64,000 nt of DNA, taken from assembly GCA_028571685.1 (NCBI GenBank), contig CM053140.1, forward strand, positions 20,875,501-20,939,500, in the 5' to 3' direction. Every line of letters starts with the position of its first letter. Within the stretch, counting starts at the first letter, position 1. Shown one piece after another: positions 10,380-22,720 of this stretch. Source of the DNA: Heterohyrax brucei (Eukaryota > Chordata > Mammalia > Hyracoidea > Procaviidae). The notes below the pieces were generated by a model. The model was not told where the DNA came from. It searched no databases and saw nothing but the letters and a program-made list of their open reading frames with translations. A program made the translations under genes and the position numbers.

Positions 10380-11880
10380 GACAAAGTTTATTAGAATGTT
10401 CTGCATCCCACTTTGGTGAGTTGCATCTAGGGTCTAAAAAGCTAGCAAGCAGCCATTTAATAAGCAGGAGTTGGTCTCAACCCACCTGGTGCAAAGTAGG
10501 AAGAAGAGCATCAAAGACACAAGGAAAGTGTGAGTCCAAGAGAGAGAAAGGGCCATATGTACCAGACTGTATCAGCATGAACTAGAAGACCTAGATGGTA
10601 CCTGGCTACCATGAAAGACTGCCCTTACAGGGAATTCAACAAAGAGTCCCTCTTGGAGCAGGAGAAATGTGGGGTGCAGAGTCTGGTAGCAAGACCAGAC
10701 TCAATGATCTGACAGACTGGAGGGTCCTGGGAAAATATGGTCCCCAGACTCTCTGTTAACCTAGAACTGAAACCATTCCAGAAACCAACTCCTTAGAAAA
10801 TAGATTGAATTGCTATATAAGACATAAAATGATACTGATGAATAAACTGCAAGGTTTTATAAACTTAATCCAAATATGTCAGGATAGAGTAGTAGGGATA
10901 GGGGCCTGGGGACCATGTATTCAGGGGACATCGAGGCCAATTGGTGTAACTAGTCTGTTGCTAAGAAAGTCGTCTGTACCCCAGATTGGTGAGTGGTGTT
11001 TTGGGTCTTAAAAGCTAGCAAGTTGCCATCTGAAGTATACCAAGAACATCAAAGACATGAGGAAAAAAAGAGACCAGGAGACAGAAGGACCCATATGAAT
11101 GGGAGACTATATTAACACGAGACCAGAAGAACCAGATGGTGCCCAGCCACCACCAAAGACAGCCATGATTGGGGACACAAGATTGAGTCCCTGCAACATG
11201 ACAAAAAGAGGGGTACAGCCCAAGAACTTTACTAAAAGACCTGAGTCAATGGTCCGACAGCCTGGAGGATCCCCGGGGAACAATGGCCACTAGACCTGCT
11301 GTCCCTCACCAGAAACCAATAATGAAGTCAACTCTTCAGACAAGATCGGACTGGACTCAGAGACACACTGTGACCACATGGGTGTGAGTACTTTATGGTT
11401 CTGTGCATTTATAGGAGGCTGTCCCACTGGTCTCTTTCTAGATGGGAGTGAAGAGGGTAGAGAAGAGGGGTCAAACGCTTCTTAAGAGGACACTAGAAAT
11501 ACAGAATGAAAGGGAGGACTGTGCTGTCACTGGGTGGGGAGAACAGAAGGAGCTGCAGATAGGTGGCATGCAAAACCGATTTGGATTGTATACTTTCATT
11601 TAATTACAGTTAAAAAAAAATACTGGTGAAGAGTCTGCTTCTTGGCTTGGGTAGATAGAGGAGAGTAACTGGATAGCTCCTGTCTAGAGGTGAGATGAGA
11701 AGATGGGGACAGGAACTGTTTAAATGGACATAGGAAATGTGAGGTGGAGGGGAGGAGTGTGCTGTCACAGCTTGGGGAGAGCAGCTAGGGTTACATGGCA
11801 AAGTGTGTGTAAGTTTTTGTATGACAGATTGGTATTGTAAACTTGCTCTTAAAACACAATGAAAAACACCTCTGTCTTCC
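10380..11880 (+). mobile_element. L1 3'UTR with internal tandem duplication
   Basis: The same modules appear twice: GGGTCT(A/T)AAAAGCTAGCAAG (about 10430 and 11003), GAC(T/C)AGAAGA(A/C)C(C/T)AGATGGT (about 10583 and 11120) and AGTGTGCTGTCAC with what follows (about 11517 and 11755). An inverted relative lies at 13384-14030. Confidence 0.65.
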
Positions 11881-12307
11881 AACTACATATGTGTGAGGCT
11901 GGATCTTCCTCATACTAAAAAACAAAACAGAGCAGCATATGGCAACAGGTTGATTGTGGAAGCCAGAGTGAAAATCCAGCTGTCTTCCATTAAGCCAGGC
12001 AGATTTACAAAAATGTGAAAGAAAAAGACCACTCTTTTTACTACTTTATTATTTGTTTTAAATAGTTATTTTTCGTAAAAAAGGTTTTTTTCAAAGCAGG
12101 CTCAGGTTTTAGAAGAAATACTGCAGATTCTAAGAAATTTACAAGTATATAAGATATAGAAAAACTTTTAGGGTCTGGGAAACAAGTTATTTGTGCTAAT
12201 ATATAATAGGTTTATTAGCATTGTTTTTAAACGGCTTAATAAACATTGTTTAAGTTATCCAGTGCTATTAACTTCTCAGGTTTAATTCCTGCTGTAGTGA
12301 ATGTGTA

Positions 12308-12490
12308 GTTGTTAGGTGCCATTGAATTGTTTTGACTCATTGTGACCCTATGTGACAGAGTAGAACTTCCCCATAGGGTTTCCTAGGTTGAAATCTTTCT
12401 GGAAGGAGATGGACAGGTCTTCCACAGATCTGGTGGGTTTGAACTGCTGACTTTTGGTCAGTAGCTGAGTGCTTAACCATTGCACTGGCA
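12308..12490 (-). mobile_element. AfroSINE-type element
   Basis: GTTGTTAGGTGCCATTGAAT tail in reverse, ending GTGCTTAACCATTGCACTGG, the reverse tRNA-like head. Confidence 0.85.
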
Positions 12491-12511
12491 GTAAATACAG
12501 ACAGACATGAA

Positions 12512-12650
12512 CTAAAAACCCAAACCCATTGCCCTTGATTCCTACTCATAGCAACGCTATAGAATATAGTAGAACTGCCCATAGAATTTCTAAGGAGCAG
12601 CTGATAGATTCAAACTGCTGACCCTCTCTTAAATACTTCACCATCAAGGC
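12512..12650 (-). mobile_element. AfroSINE-type element
   Basis: CTACTCATAGCAACGCTATA ... GATTCAAACTGCTGACCCTC ... CACCATCAAGGCTTC; truncated relative to its neighbour. Confidence 0.75.
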
Positions 12651-12965
12651 TTCTCCCTGCTAATACCACGTTACAATAACTCTTTCTAAGGCTAGTTCCT
12701 GTTCTTTCTTCTCCTAGTTGTATTGATCATGAGGATGTTTGTTCATCTGTAAAAAAGTTTTTATTCAAAAAATAAAGTTATGTAAAAAAAGATTTAGTGA
12801 AATACTAGCAGCTGTTAGCAAGACTGAGGTAGCACTTTGTGTATAGATAGGAGCCCTTAAGATTTGTTTAATGAAAAAAGGCAAAGTAGATACGCAGAAG
12901 TAGAATACACTCTTTTCCTATGAGGAGAGGGATTGAGGCTGAGTGATTAATGAGAGAGAAACTTT

Positions 12966-13335
12966 CTAAAAATAATGTGTTGTAAATCCTAACTTCTGTG
13001 CCTGTGGTTATAATCCTGTCTGGGAATGAGTTTTCTGCTGGTGAGACAGGATTAGTGTTGGGTGTGTTTTAAGTTACTCTTTTACAAGAGGTGAAAAAGA
13101 GCATATTAGGCAAGCAGAGATGGGGAAAGAGATGTCTTGATACATGAAGTTCATCCAGGAGCAGAAGCTCAAAGAGACAAGGCCTTCCTCTAAGCCCAGA
13201 GAGAACCTTCACCTAGAGCCAGCATCCTGAATTCAGACTTCTAGCTTACTAAACTGTGAGAAAGTAAGTTTCTGTTTGTTAAACCACTCACTTATGGTGT
13301 CTCAGTTAAAATAGCACTGGATAACTAAGATGATT
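12966..13335 (+). mobile_element. MaLR (MLT1-like) LTR remnant
   Basis: TAAATCCTAACTTCTGTGCC at the left; GAATTCAGACTTCTAGCTTA, AACTGTGAGAAAGTAAGTTT and AAACCACTCACTTATGGTGT near the right end. Confidence 0.6.
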
Positions 13336-13383
13336 ATGAATACATTTCCTCACCAGTTGATACCGTTCTGCATTGTAATTTAT

Positions 13384-14030
13384 TTTTTATTGTAATTAAG
13401 TGAAAATATACAATCCAAATCAATTTTGCGTGCCCGCCTATCTGCAGCTTCTTCTGCTCTCTTTGTCCAGTGACAGCACACTCCTTTTCATTCTATATTT
13501 GTAGTATCCTCTTAACAAGCTCTGTCCCCTCCTCTCTACCTTCTTCTCTCCAATCTATAGACCAGTAGGACAGCATCCTATAAATGTATAGAACCATAAA
13601 GTATACACACCATATGGTCACATTGTCTCCCAGAGTCCAGTCCGTGTTGTTTGAAGAGTTGACCTCAGTAGTGTTTTTTGGTCAGGAGGACCAGCAGGTC
13701 TAGGGGCCATGCTCCCAGGGGATCCTCCAGGCACTTGGACCAACACTGTGGTCTTTTAGTAGAGTTCTTGAGCTGCCCAACTCTTTTTCTCATGTTGCCA
13801 CAGGGACTCTACATTGTGTGCCCCATTACGGCTGTCTTGGGTGGTGGCCGGACACCACCTGGTTCTTCTGGTCTCGTGTTGATACAGTCTTCCATTCACA
13901 TGGGTCCTCTGTGTCCTGAGTTTTTTTGGCTCGTATTTTTGTTGTTCTCGGTCATTATCTATCTATTCCAGATGAGTTGGGACTATTTGGTTGCATTGTA
14001 ATTTCTAATGGCCATGTCTATTCTGTTGGA
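13384..14030 (-). mobile_element. L1 3'UTR, inverted relative to the 10.4-11.9 kb copy
   Basis: GGTGGTGGCCGGACACCACC and TGGTTCTTCTGGTCTCGTGT are the reverse complement of a module near 11110-11150; the left end is the T-rich 3' terminus. Confidence 0.65.
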
Positions 14031-14344
14031 ATAGGTGCACGTCATTTATTTAGCCATTTTAGGTTGTTCGCAGTTTTTCACTCTTAGAGACCTGACTGCA
14101 GCAAATATTCTGAATATCCATGATGCTGAGTTTTGATAAACATGTGGTTTCTTTAGGTTTGATTCCTAGGGGAGAAACGTTCAGCTTAAAGTGAAGTCTT
14201 CGGTTGTGAGAAACTGAGTGGTTTGGAAGGAAGCAAGGGGTGGTGGGAAGCAGTAGGACAGGAAAGATTGAAACAGTAGCCATTCCAAGAGTCTTGGTCA
14301 AGGAGTTGTTAAAAAATCAAACCAAACCACTGCCGTCGAATTGA

Positions 14345-14505
14345 TGCTGACTCAAAGAGGCCGTATGATGAAAGAGTTATTAGTGCTATGGTTCCTAACC
14401 AAAAGTTCAGCAGTTTGAATCTATCGGGCACTCTTTGGAAAGCTCTATGAGGCAGTTCTATTCTGTTTTATAGGGTCAGTATGAGTAGGAATTGACTTTG
14501 CACAG
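14345..14505 (+). mobile_element. AfroSINE-type element
   Basis: TATGGTTCCTAACCAAAAGT ... CTCTATGAGGCAGTTCTATT ... TTTATAGGGTCAGTATGAGT. Confidence 0.75.
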
Positions 14506-16600
14506 CAGGCGCTCCATTAACACAATGTTTACAGGGTTCATCCATCCATGTTGTGATATGTGTCAGGACTTCATTTCTCTTTATGGCTGGGTAATATTCC
14601 ATGTGTGTATATACCATGTTTTGTTTATCCATTCTTTTGTTGATGGACTTTTCTGTGGCTGCCCCTTTTTGGTGATCATGAATAGTGCTGCATTGAACAT
14701 TAGTATACAAGTTTCTGTTTGTGTTCCCACCTTAACTTCTTCAGGCATAGGGATTGCTGTGTCATAGGTAGTTCTGTGTTCACCTGTTTGAAGAATGACC
14801 AAACTGCTGTTCACAGTGACTGTGCTATTTTATGTTCCCACAGGCAGTGGATAAGGGTTCCATTTTCACCAAAACTTTGCCAATCACTGTTGTTTTCCTT
14901 CTTTTGGCTCACTGCTGTTTTCACAGGGGTGAGATGATATCTCATTGCTGTTTTAGATTTGCATCTCTTGTGACTAATGACATTGAGCACCTTTTCATGT
15001 GCTTGGTGTCATTCTGATAACCTCTTGGTGAAATGTTTGCTCAAGTCCTTTGCTCATTTTTTGATTTGGTTGTCTTTTTATTGTCACATGAGTTTTAAAA
15101 ATATGTATTTTACATATGAGACCTTTATCAGATACATGATTCCTGAAAATTTTCTCTCAGTCTGTCAGTTGTCTTTACTTTTCTGATAAAGTCCTTGGAT
15201 GACAGAAGTATTTAATTTTTATGAGATTTCATTCATCTGTTTTGTCTCACCACTGGTGCTTTTTGTCATATCTGATAATTCATCATTAAAAACTAGCCAG
15301 ACCCTTGCGTTTTCTTCTAAGAATTCTGTGGTTTTAGTTTTCACATTTAGATTCTTGATCCATTTTGAATTAGTTTTAGAATGTGGTGTTAGGCATGGAT
15401 TCTAATTATTCTAATAGATGTGGAAATACAATTTTCCCAGTACCATTCATTACAGAGACTATGCTTCCCATTGAATGGACGTAGCAGTGTTGTTGAAAAT
15501 CAGTTGACCATGCATGTATGGACTTGTTTCTGGATTTTCCAGCCTATTCCATTGGTCTGTATGTTTGTTGTTAATACCATTATCAGGCTGTTTTAATTAC
15601 TATGGCTTTATAGTATGTTTGGAAATCAGGTAATGTGAGTCTTCCTACTTTCTTCTTGTTATTCAAGACTACTTAAGATATTTGGGCTCCCTGGCTCTTC
15701 CATATAAATTTGAAGATTGGCTTTTCTGTTTTTGTAACAAAGGCTGTTGGAATTTTGATAGAGATTACTTTGAATTTATAGATTGTTTTGGGCAATATTG
15801 ACATATTAACTATGTTAAGCTTTCCAGTCTCTGAACAAGGAATATCCTTCCTTTTATTTGGGTCTTTAATGTCTTTTAGTAAGTTTAGTAACTTCATGGA
15901 TAAATTTATTTCTAGGTACTGTATCCTTTTAGATGCTGTTGTAAATGGTAATTGTCTTAGTGCTGCTATAAGAAATAACACAGTGGATGACTTTACTTAT
16001 AAAGCTTACTCTCTCAGTCTAGTAGGCTAAAAGTCCCAATTCAGGGTGTTGGCTCAATAGGAAGGCTTTCCAAAACTCTGCTGGCTCTGGAGGAAGGTCC
16101 GTGTCATTAGTTTTCTCCTTGACTAGCAGCTTCTCAGCACAGGAACCCCAAAGTCCAAAGGATGTACTCTTCTCTGGGCACTACTTTCTTGGTGGTATGA
16201 AGTCCCCTGTCTCTCTGCTCACTTTTTTACACCTTAAAGGGATTGGTGTAAGATACAGTTTAATCTTGTAGATTGAGTCCTGCCTCATTAACGTAATTGC
16301 CCATAATCCCATCTGAAAAATCACATCTGATGACAGGATGGTAGACGGTCACATAGTAGGGAATGCATGGCATACCCAAACTGGTACACTTTTTGGTGGG
16401 GGGGACACAATTCTGCATGACAGTGATGTTTCCTTAATTTCCTTTTCTACTAATATATAAAAGCCCAGCTGCTTTTTATGTGTTGAGCTTGTATCCCACC
16501 ACTTTACTAAATTCAGGCATTAGCTTTTTTGTGGATTCTTTGTAGGTTTTCTATGTGCAAAATAACAGGAGTAATAATAGTGTCAGAACCTGTCTAATTT
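14506..16600 (-). mobile_element. L1 LINE: 3' region and ORF2 C-terminal part
   Basis: Antisense L1 landmarks (TATGGCTGGGTAATATTCCA, GGGGTGAGATGATATCTCAT). 15673-15960 translates on the minus strand to ORF2 C-terminal sequence (KDIPCSETGKLNIVNMSILP), with divergence and no full ORF. Inactive. Interrupted at about 15949-16420 by an LTR. Confidence 0.8.
15949..16420 (-). mobile_element. MaLR (MLT1-like) LTR inside the L1
   Basis: TTGTCTTAGTGCTGCTATAA ... CTCTCTCAGTCTAGTAGGCT ... GGGGACACAATTCTGCATGA. Same family and orientation as 22225-22720. Confidence 0.65.
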
Positions 16601-17059
16601 CAGAGGGGATAATGACCAGAATCAGTACAAAATTGATTCCTATGAGGTAAGGTGGATGTCAGACATACTCCACTGTCTAAACTTTACCAGTTCTTAGGCT
16701 AGCCGTCCTCCCGCTGCACTCTCTGCTTCTCTTCTGGGTTCAGTAATACATTGCACTGGTCACAGAACTCACAGAGGACACTTAGAGTTCAGTGGTTTAT
16801 TAAGGAAGTAACAGGCTACAATTCTGGAACATGATCAACAGGCTATACAACTCAGGATCAGGATTAGGAAGCAAGTGGGTAAAGTCTCTCTTCTTCATTG
16901 TAGGACAGCTCTCTCAGCTCCCTGACCATGCTGGCTTCCTCTCCACCCCCTAAGAATAGGCTCTTCTTGGCCGCTCGTAACAGGCCCCTCTGCACTAGTG
17001 ATTGCACGGCCTGGTCCCATCTAGGCCTATCACTGTCTTCAGTCTTTCAGTCCTTGACC

Positions 17060-17520
17060 TGTGTGTGATTGTCAAGGTTGTGTGTCAACTTGGCTGGGCC
17101 ATGGATATAACGATGATGTAATCACATCCATGATGGAATCTACTGTGAGTAGCCAGTCAGCTGAAAGGGTGTTTCCTTGGAGGTGTGGTCTGCATTGAAT
17201 ATAAGTAGACTTTCTGCCAAGGCTTGCAGACTTTTGCTTGTATTATATCCTGCTGGCTCCAGTTAATCTGACCTGTGGTTCTTAGGCCTTGAGCTAGCAG
17301 CTTGCCTGCCATCTTGACTGCTGATGCCTGTGAGCCAGAGCCCTGCTGGCTGTCTTGCCAATCTTGGGTTCAGCGGTCCCTGTGGCTACATGAATCAGGA
17401 GAAGCCTCCAGCCTGATCATGTTCCAGCCTCTACAACCACATGAGCCATTTCTTTAAAATAAGTCTATATGCATATGTATACACTTTACTGGTTTTCTTC
17501 TCTAGAGAACTCAGCTTAAA
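17060..17520 (+). mobile_element. ERVL-type LTR-like repeat
   Basis: GTGTGTCAACTTGGCTGGGC ... AGCCTCTACAACCACATGAG ... CTTTACTGGTTTTCTTCTCT. Recognised as a dispersed LTR-like family; exact name uncertain. Confidence 0.5.
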
Positions 17521-17689
17521 ACACTGTTGTAGTTCATAGTTCATATTTCTTTGCTTCTTTTCTCAGTGCTTTCTCTCTCTTGTCTTTTCTTTCCTTCGTG
17601 TCTTCCTGCTTTTTTCTGTCTGGAAAACCTCTGTGGGGTTGTCTGCATATGTATAAAACTTGTCAATTTCAGGACCTGTCTCTCCTGCC

Positions 17690-19262
17690 TGGGCCATATA
17701 CTATGGTTCCAACTCATAGTGACCTTGCGTACAACCAAATGAAATACTGTTCAGTCCTGTGCCATCCTCACAGTCACTGGTATGCATGAGCCCATTGTTG
17801 CAGCCACTGTGTTAATCCATCTTGTTTAGAGTCTTCCCCTCTTTTGCTGACCCCAAGCATGACATCCTTTTGCAGGGACTGCTGTCTTCTGACAATGTGC
17901 CCAAAGTATGTAAGATGAAATCTTGCCATCCTCACTTCTAAGGTACATTCTATGGTACTTCTGTCAGTCTGGAGTGTACTAAGTGTTCTTCAATAGCGTC
18001 GTAATAGTCTTTATTCATTTTCCAGCTTTGGTTGCGTGTCAGACAATTGAAAATACCATGGTACCCTAGTCCTCAAAGTGACATCTTTGCTTTTTAATAC
18101 TTTAAAGAGATATTTTACAGCAGATTTTGCCAATTCAGTATATCGTTTGATTTCTTGACTGCTGCTTTTGTGGGTATAGATTGTGGAACCTCAGTCTTTT
18201 CTCCATTTATCATGATGTTACTCACTGGTCCAGTTGTGAGGATTTTTGTTTTCTTTATGTTGAGGTTGAATCTATAATAAAGGTTGGAGTCTTTGATCGT
18301 TACCAGAAAGTGGTTCAGGTCTTTGCTTTCAGCAACCAAGATTGTGTTATCTGCATATTATAGGTTGTTAATGAGTCTTCTTCCAATCCTGATGCCACAT
18401 TCTTCTTCATGTAGTCTGGCTTCTTGGATTATTTGCTCGGCATACGGATTGAGTAGTTGGTGGTGAAAGGATACAACCCTGATGCACACCTTTCCTGACT
18501 TTAAACTACACACCTCCCCCTTGTTGCGTTTAAACAACTCCTTCTTGGTCTGTTTACAGGTAACCCACAAGCTCAGTGAAGTGTTCTGGAATTCCTATTC
18601 TTTGAAATGTTACCCATGATTTGTTATGATCTACACAATCAAATGCCGTTGCATAGCCAGTGAAACACAGAACATCTTTCTGGTATTCTCTGCTTTCATT
18701 CAGGATCTATCTCACATCATCACTGATAACCTATGTTTCATATCCTCTTCTGAATCCGGCTTGAATTTCTGGCAGTTTCTTGTAGATTCCCCACTGCAGC
18801 TGCTTTTGAATGATTTTCAATATTTTACTTGCATGTGATATTAATGATAATATTCAGTAATTTCTGCAATTTGTCTTCCAAATTTCTTGGCATAAACAAG
18901 TGAGCACCTCTAGTACTGCATCCTTTTGTTGAAAACATCTCCGTTGGTATTCTGTCAATTCTTGGAGCCTTGTTTTCTCACCAACATCTTCAGTGCAGCT
19001 TAGACTTCTTCCTTCATTACCTTTGGTTCCTGATTATATGCTACCTCTTGCAGTGTTGAATGCAGAAGAGAGTTCTTTTTGGTACAGTGACTTTGAATAT
19101 TCCTTCTCTCTTCTTTTGATCACTCTGGCATTGCTTAATATTGTTCCCATAGAATCTTTTACTTGTAGCTTCAGGCTTGAATTTTTTCTTCAGTTTTTTT
19201 AGTGAGTGTTTTGGTCACCATGAGTCAGATCCAACTCGACGGCACTTGGCTGGCTTTTGGTT
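17690..19262 (-). mobile_element. RTE/BovB-type LINE fragment with reverse-transcriptase remnant
   Basis: 18115-18339 on the minus strand reads VAESKDLNHFLVTIKDSNLY ... FNLNIKKTKILTTGP, the RTE reverse-transcriptase core. The 3' end (plus 17690-17850) has GTTCCAACTCATAGTGACCT and CATTGTTGCAGCCACTGTGT. Frameshifted, non-functional. A SINE-like tail abuts at 19200-19262. Confidence 0.8.
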
Positions 19263-19649
19263 TTCTAACTAATCTATAGTCATTTCGTTTGGATAACCCA
19301 GTGACCAATCAATCCCCTTAAGGTGCATACCAACCAGAGGGCTGGCTGCAGCCCAGTAGCAGACAGAAAGTATCAAACCACGAATTGTCTACAGCTTTCT
19401 CCGAGAATGTCATCTAACCCAGAGGCTCTAGGTTAGAAAACTAGGGCAGAGGTAACTCTTCAGGGCTTAGAGGAAGATCTCTGAAGTTGTTTTTCCGAAG
19501 AACCAAGGCAGAAGGCCGCACAAAGGAGCTCACTTCACCACAGGTTACAAGATCACAGCAACTGCAACAAGACTGACTTTCCTTCCTCCTTCCTAATTTG
19601 GATACTTGTTCCCCTCTAGACTAATTTCTCTGGGACTTCCAGAGTGGAG

Positions 19650-19850
19650 TCCCTGAGGGACACAATGGTTAGGCACTCAACTACTAGCTGAAAGATTGAA
19701 GGTTCAAACCCACCCAGAGTTGACTTGAAAAAGGGACTGGAGACCAGCTTCCAAAAGGTCACAACCTTGAAAACTGTGTGAAGTAGTTCCACTCTGCACA
19801 CATGGGGTTGCTATGAGTCAGAATTAATAGCAACCACCACCAACAAGGAC
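19650..19850 (+). mobile_element. AfroSINE-type element
   Basis: AATGGTTAGGCACTCAACTA ... GGTTCAAACCCACCCAGAGT ... GGGGTTGCTATGAGTCAGAA. Confidence 0.8.
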
Positions 19851-19919
19851 TTGGCAGGGTGATGTTGAACAGCAGTGGTGAGAGTGGAGGTGTCAGCATT
19901 TGGAGCTGCCTAGTGATTG

Positions 19920-20095
19920 GTAGGAAACTCTGGTGGTGTAGTGGTTAAGTGCTATGACTGTTAACCAAGACGTCTGCAGTTCAGATCTGCAAGGTGCTCC
20001 TTGGAAACTCCATGGTGCAGTTCTACTCTGTCCTATAGGGTTGCTGAGAGTTGGCATCGGCTCAGTGGCACCAGCTTTTTTTTTCTTTTTTAGTG
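19920..20095 (+). mobile_element. AfroSINE-type element, near full length
   Basis: CTCTGGTGGTGTAGTGGTTA start, CAAGGTGCTCCTTGGAAACT middle, TCCTATAGGGTTGCTGAGAG end, then a T-rich tail. Confidence 0.9.
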
Positions 20096-20099
20096 ACTG

Positions 20100-20275
20100 G
20101 TAGAGGGTGAATGAAAAAGAGGAAGACCCTCAACAAGATGGATTGACACAGTGGCTGCAACAATGAGCTTAAGCATAAAAGCGATTACGGGCCTGGCGCA
20201 ACACTGGGTAGTGTCTTGTTCTGTTGTGCATGGGTTTGCTATGAGTTGGAACTGACTCAGTGGCACCTAACAACA
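20100..20275 (+). mobile_element. RTE LINE 3' end
   Basis: AAGACCCTCAACAAGATGGA, GTGGCTGCAACAATGAGCTT, GCACCTAACAACAACAGCAA: the same end as the 17.7-kb RTE copy, opposite strand, extreme 5' truncation. Confidence 0.75.
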
Positions 20276-20289
20276 ACAGCAATCGCTGG

Positions 20290-20480
20290 TGTGTGAAGTT
20301 CCCGGGTGGCACCAGTGATCAAATGCTTGGCTACTAACAGAATGGTTTGCAGTTCATATCTGCCCCCAAGTTCCTTGGAAGAAGGGCCTGGCAGTTGCAA
20401 GCCCTATGGAGTACAGTTCTGTTCTGAAACATATGGTGTCATCATGCTGGGATTGTCTTGCTAGCAACTGGTGAAATAAC
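20290..20480 (+). mobile_element. AfroSINE-type element
   Basis: TGATCAAATGCTTGGCTACT ... TTGCAGTTCATATCTGCCCC ... GGTGTCATCATGCTGGG. Confidence 0.65.
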
Positions 20481-20484
20481 TCAC

Positions 20485-22224
20485 TGGAATAAGTCCTTTA
20501 ATCACTCCAAATTTAGTTTCCTCAATTTAAGATACATACCTCATAAAAACTAAATGAGATAAAATGTGAGAAAGAGCTTTGAAGTGATAAATCTTAGCAT
20601 AAATGTTAGGGCAGGATCAAGTGGTTGACCCAGATATGAACTCGTGCCACTAACATGCCACCCCGATGGTCACAGATTGTTACCACAGTGGAGAAAAGGA
20701 AGTGTACAGTGCTGGGGAGAATGAGGGTCATACAGGCTGAGGCACTGGCCATTTTGTAGAGTCTCATCTTATGCAGGGAGTAGATTTCAGAATCTGAGTG
20801 CGGTGCAATGGATTTTCCTTTATATATGGCCTCTCTTCCCTTGCATTGTAGTTTTACCAAGGTGAATTGTGGGCCACAGTCTAGGAAAGGGATTGGACAG
20901 TTTACTCTGCAGATAAGGCACATAAAACTCTTGTGGGAATTAGCCAATTGCTATGCAAATTAGGTTACTTTTTGTCTACTGGTAAGTTTCACCATCCCAC
21001 TAAGGTTATAAAGATCATCCACAAAGACTGGAGGTGAATCTCATTACCCTCAACAAGAATCTGGAGCAGAGCATGTCCTTTGCATGAAGGGTTCCTGTGC
21101 TAAGAACCTTCTAGATGTAAGAGCCAGAGAGAGCTGTCACACTGGAGGTGGTGCAGGGCAGTGCAAGGTGTTACAAGACACTGGTAGTAGTACTAGCAAT
21201 GAGAACCAGGAAACTGGTATGAGAGCTGTGGTGGGCTTCCTGACAACCCACAAAGTGAGACAGCTGAGTGCCTTTGGGCAAGATGCTTGTTGGTAGAGTG
21301 GGCTGCCTCTGAATACTTGTCTGCGGAACTGATGAGCTGTAACACTTGCTTGGGCAGGCACAGCTGAGAGAAGGGCCTGCTAGCCCAGCTGAGATGTACG
21401 GCCTGCCTGCAGGCTTAGCTGAGAAGGAGCTGAGAGCTGTCTTGATTGGAAGCTTCTCTGATTGACAGACTATATCTTAACTCCAGAGGTGTATCCTGTT
21501 AATTCCAAGTGGATCCTCATTTTGAGTTACAGCCGGTTACTGTCCCAATAAACCCCATAACAGTGAGTATGGTCTGTGAGTTCTGTGTAGCGATTGCAAC
21601 AAATTATCAAGCCCAGCAGAGAAGTCTCTAGAGAGTACCTTAGAAGGAAAGGCTGGTGTCAGAATTGGTAAAAAAAAATAGTTGGAGAGTGACAGTATGT
21701 TATGTCTGACCTCCATCTCATAGGAGTCAGGTTTGTGCTGGTCCTGATGGTCTTTTCTCTCCCTGTAAAGTTAGAGGACTTCTGATGCTGATGTTTTACA
21801 CAGAGCATGAGATGAAAATCATACAGCTAAAAAGGAACTACCCTGAAATTCTTTTGAGTTGCTCATAGAGCTACACTTCTCTGAGTAAGTCCCATAGAGC
21901 CAGTTCCTTCTTCAGCACAGGGACAGATTGCCCTTCTGTTGGGCACTATTTAAGATATTTAAACTTGGGCTCAGGGGTCATGCTTAGAATCAGTACCCAG
22001 AGATGTATAGGCAGTGAAACCAGTTAAAAGAGAGGCAGATTCACCGTCCCCATCAACCTTAGCTCACCTCATGCTCACGCTGGGTCTTATGCTCAGCTTA
22101 GTGTTTCTTCCTTTAACAGATACTTGTTTATGGGCCAGATACTTCTGGGCACTGGAGGAATAGCAGTGAAAGAAACAGACAAAAAAATCCCCACCTTCAT
22201 GAAACTTACCTTCTAGTTGGTGAA
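20485..22224. other. Intergenic stretch with no feature recognised
   Basis: No exon with plausible splice signals, no RNA gene and no repeat family I can name with confidence. Probably old decayed repeat sequence. Confidence 0.4.
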
Positions 22225-22720
22225 TGTCCTAGTCATCTAGTGCTGCTGTAACTGAAATACCACAAGTGGATGGCTTTAAAAAAAGAAATTTATTTTGTCA
22301 CAGTCCAGTAGACTTTAAGTCCAAATTCACAGTGTCAGCTCCAAGGGAAGGCTTTCTCTTTTGGCTCTGGAGCAAGGTCCTTGTTGCCAGTCTTCCCCTG
22401 GACTGGCAGCTTCTGAGGCACAGGGACCCCGGGACCTTCCCAGAAGACACGCTCTGTTCCTAGCACTGCTTCTTTCTTGTTGGTATGAGGTCCCCAAATC
22501 TCTGCTTGGCTTCTGTCTCCATTGTATCCCAAGAGATTGTCTCAAGGCACAATACAGTCTTACACACTGAGCCCTGCCCTGCCAGCACAACTGCTGCCTA
22601 TCCTCCCTCTTGAATATCATAGAGGCAGGGTTTATAGCATATAGGAACATCACACAATACCAGGAATCATGGCCTAGTCAAATGGCTATGCACATTTTGG
22701 AGGGGGGTCACAATCCATGG
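22225..22720 (-). mobile_element. MaLR (MLT1-like) LTR
   Basis: TCCTAGTCATCTAGTGCTGC ... AGAAATTTATTTTGTCACAG ... CATTTTGGAGGGGGGTCACA ... CCATGGCA. About 490 bp, close relative of 15949-16420. Confidence 0.7.

Noticed and set aside
15673-15981. Functional L1 ORF2
   Set aside because: Only the C-terminal part is readable and an LTR interrupts the element.
18115-18339. Domesticated reverse-transcriptase gene
   Set aside because: Only a short frame remains, flanked by frameshifted RTE sequence; a dead LINE.
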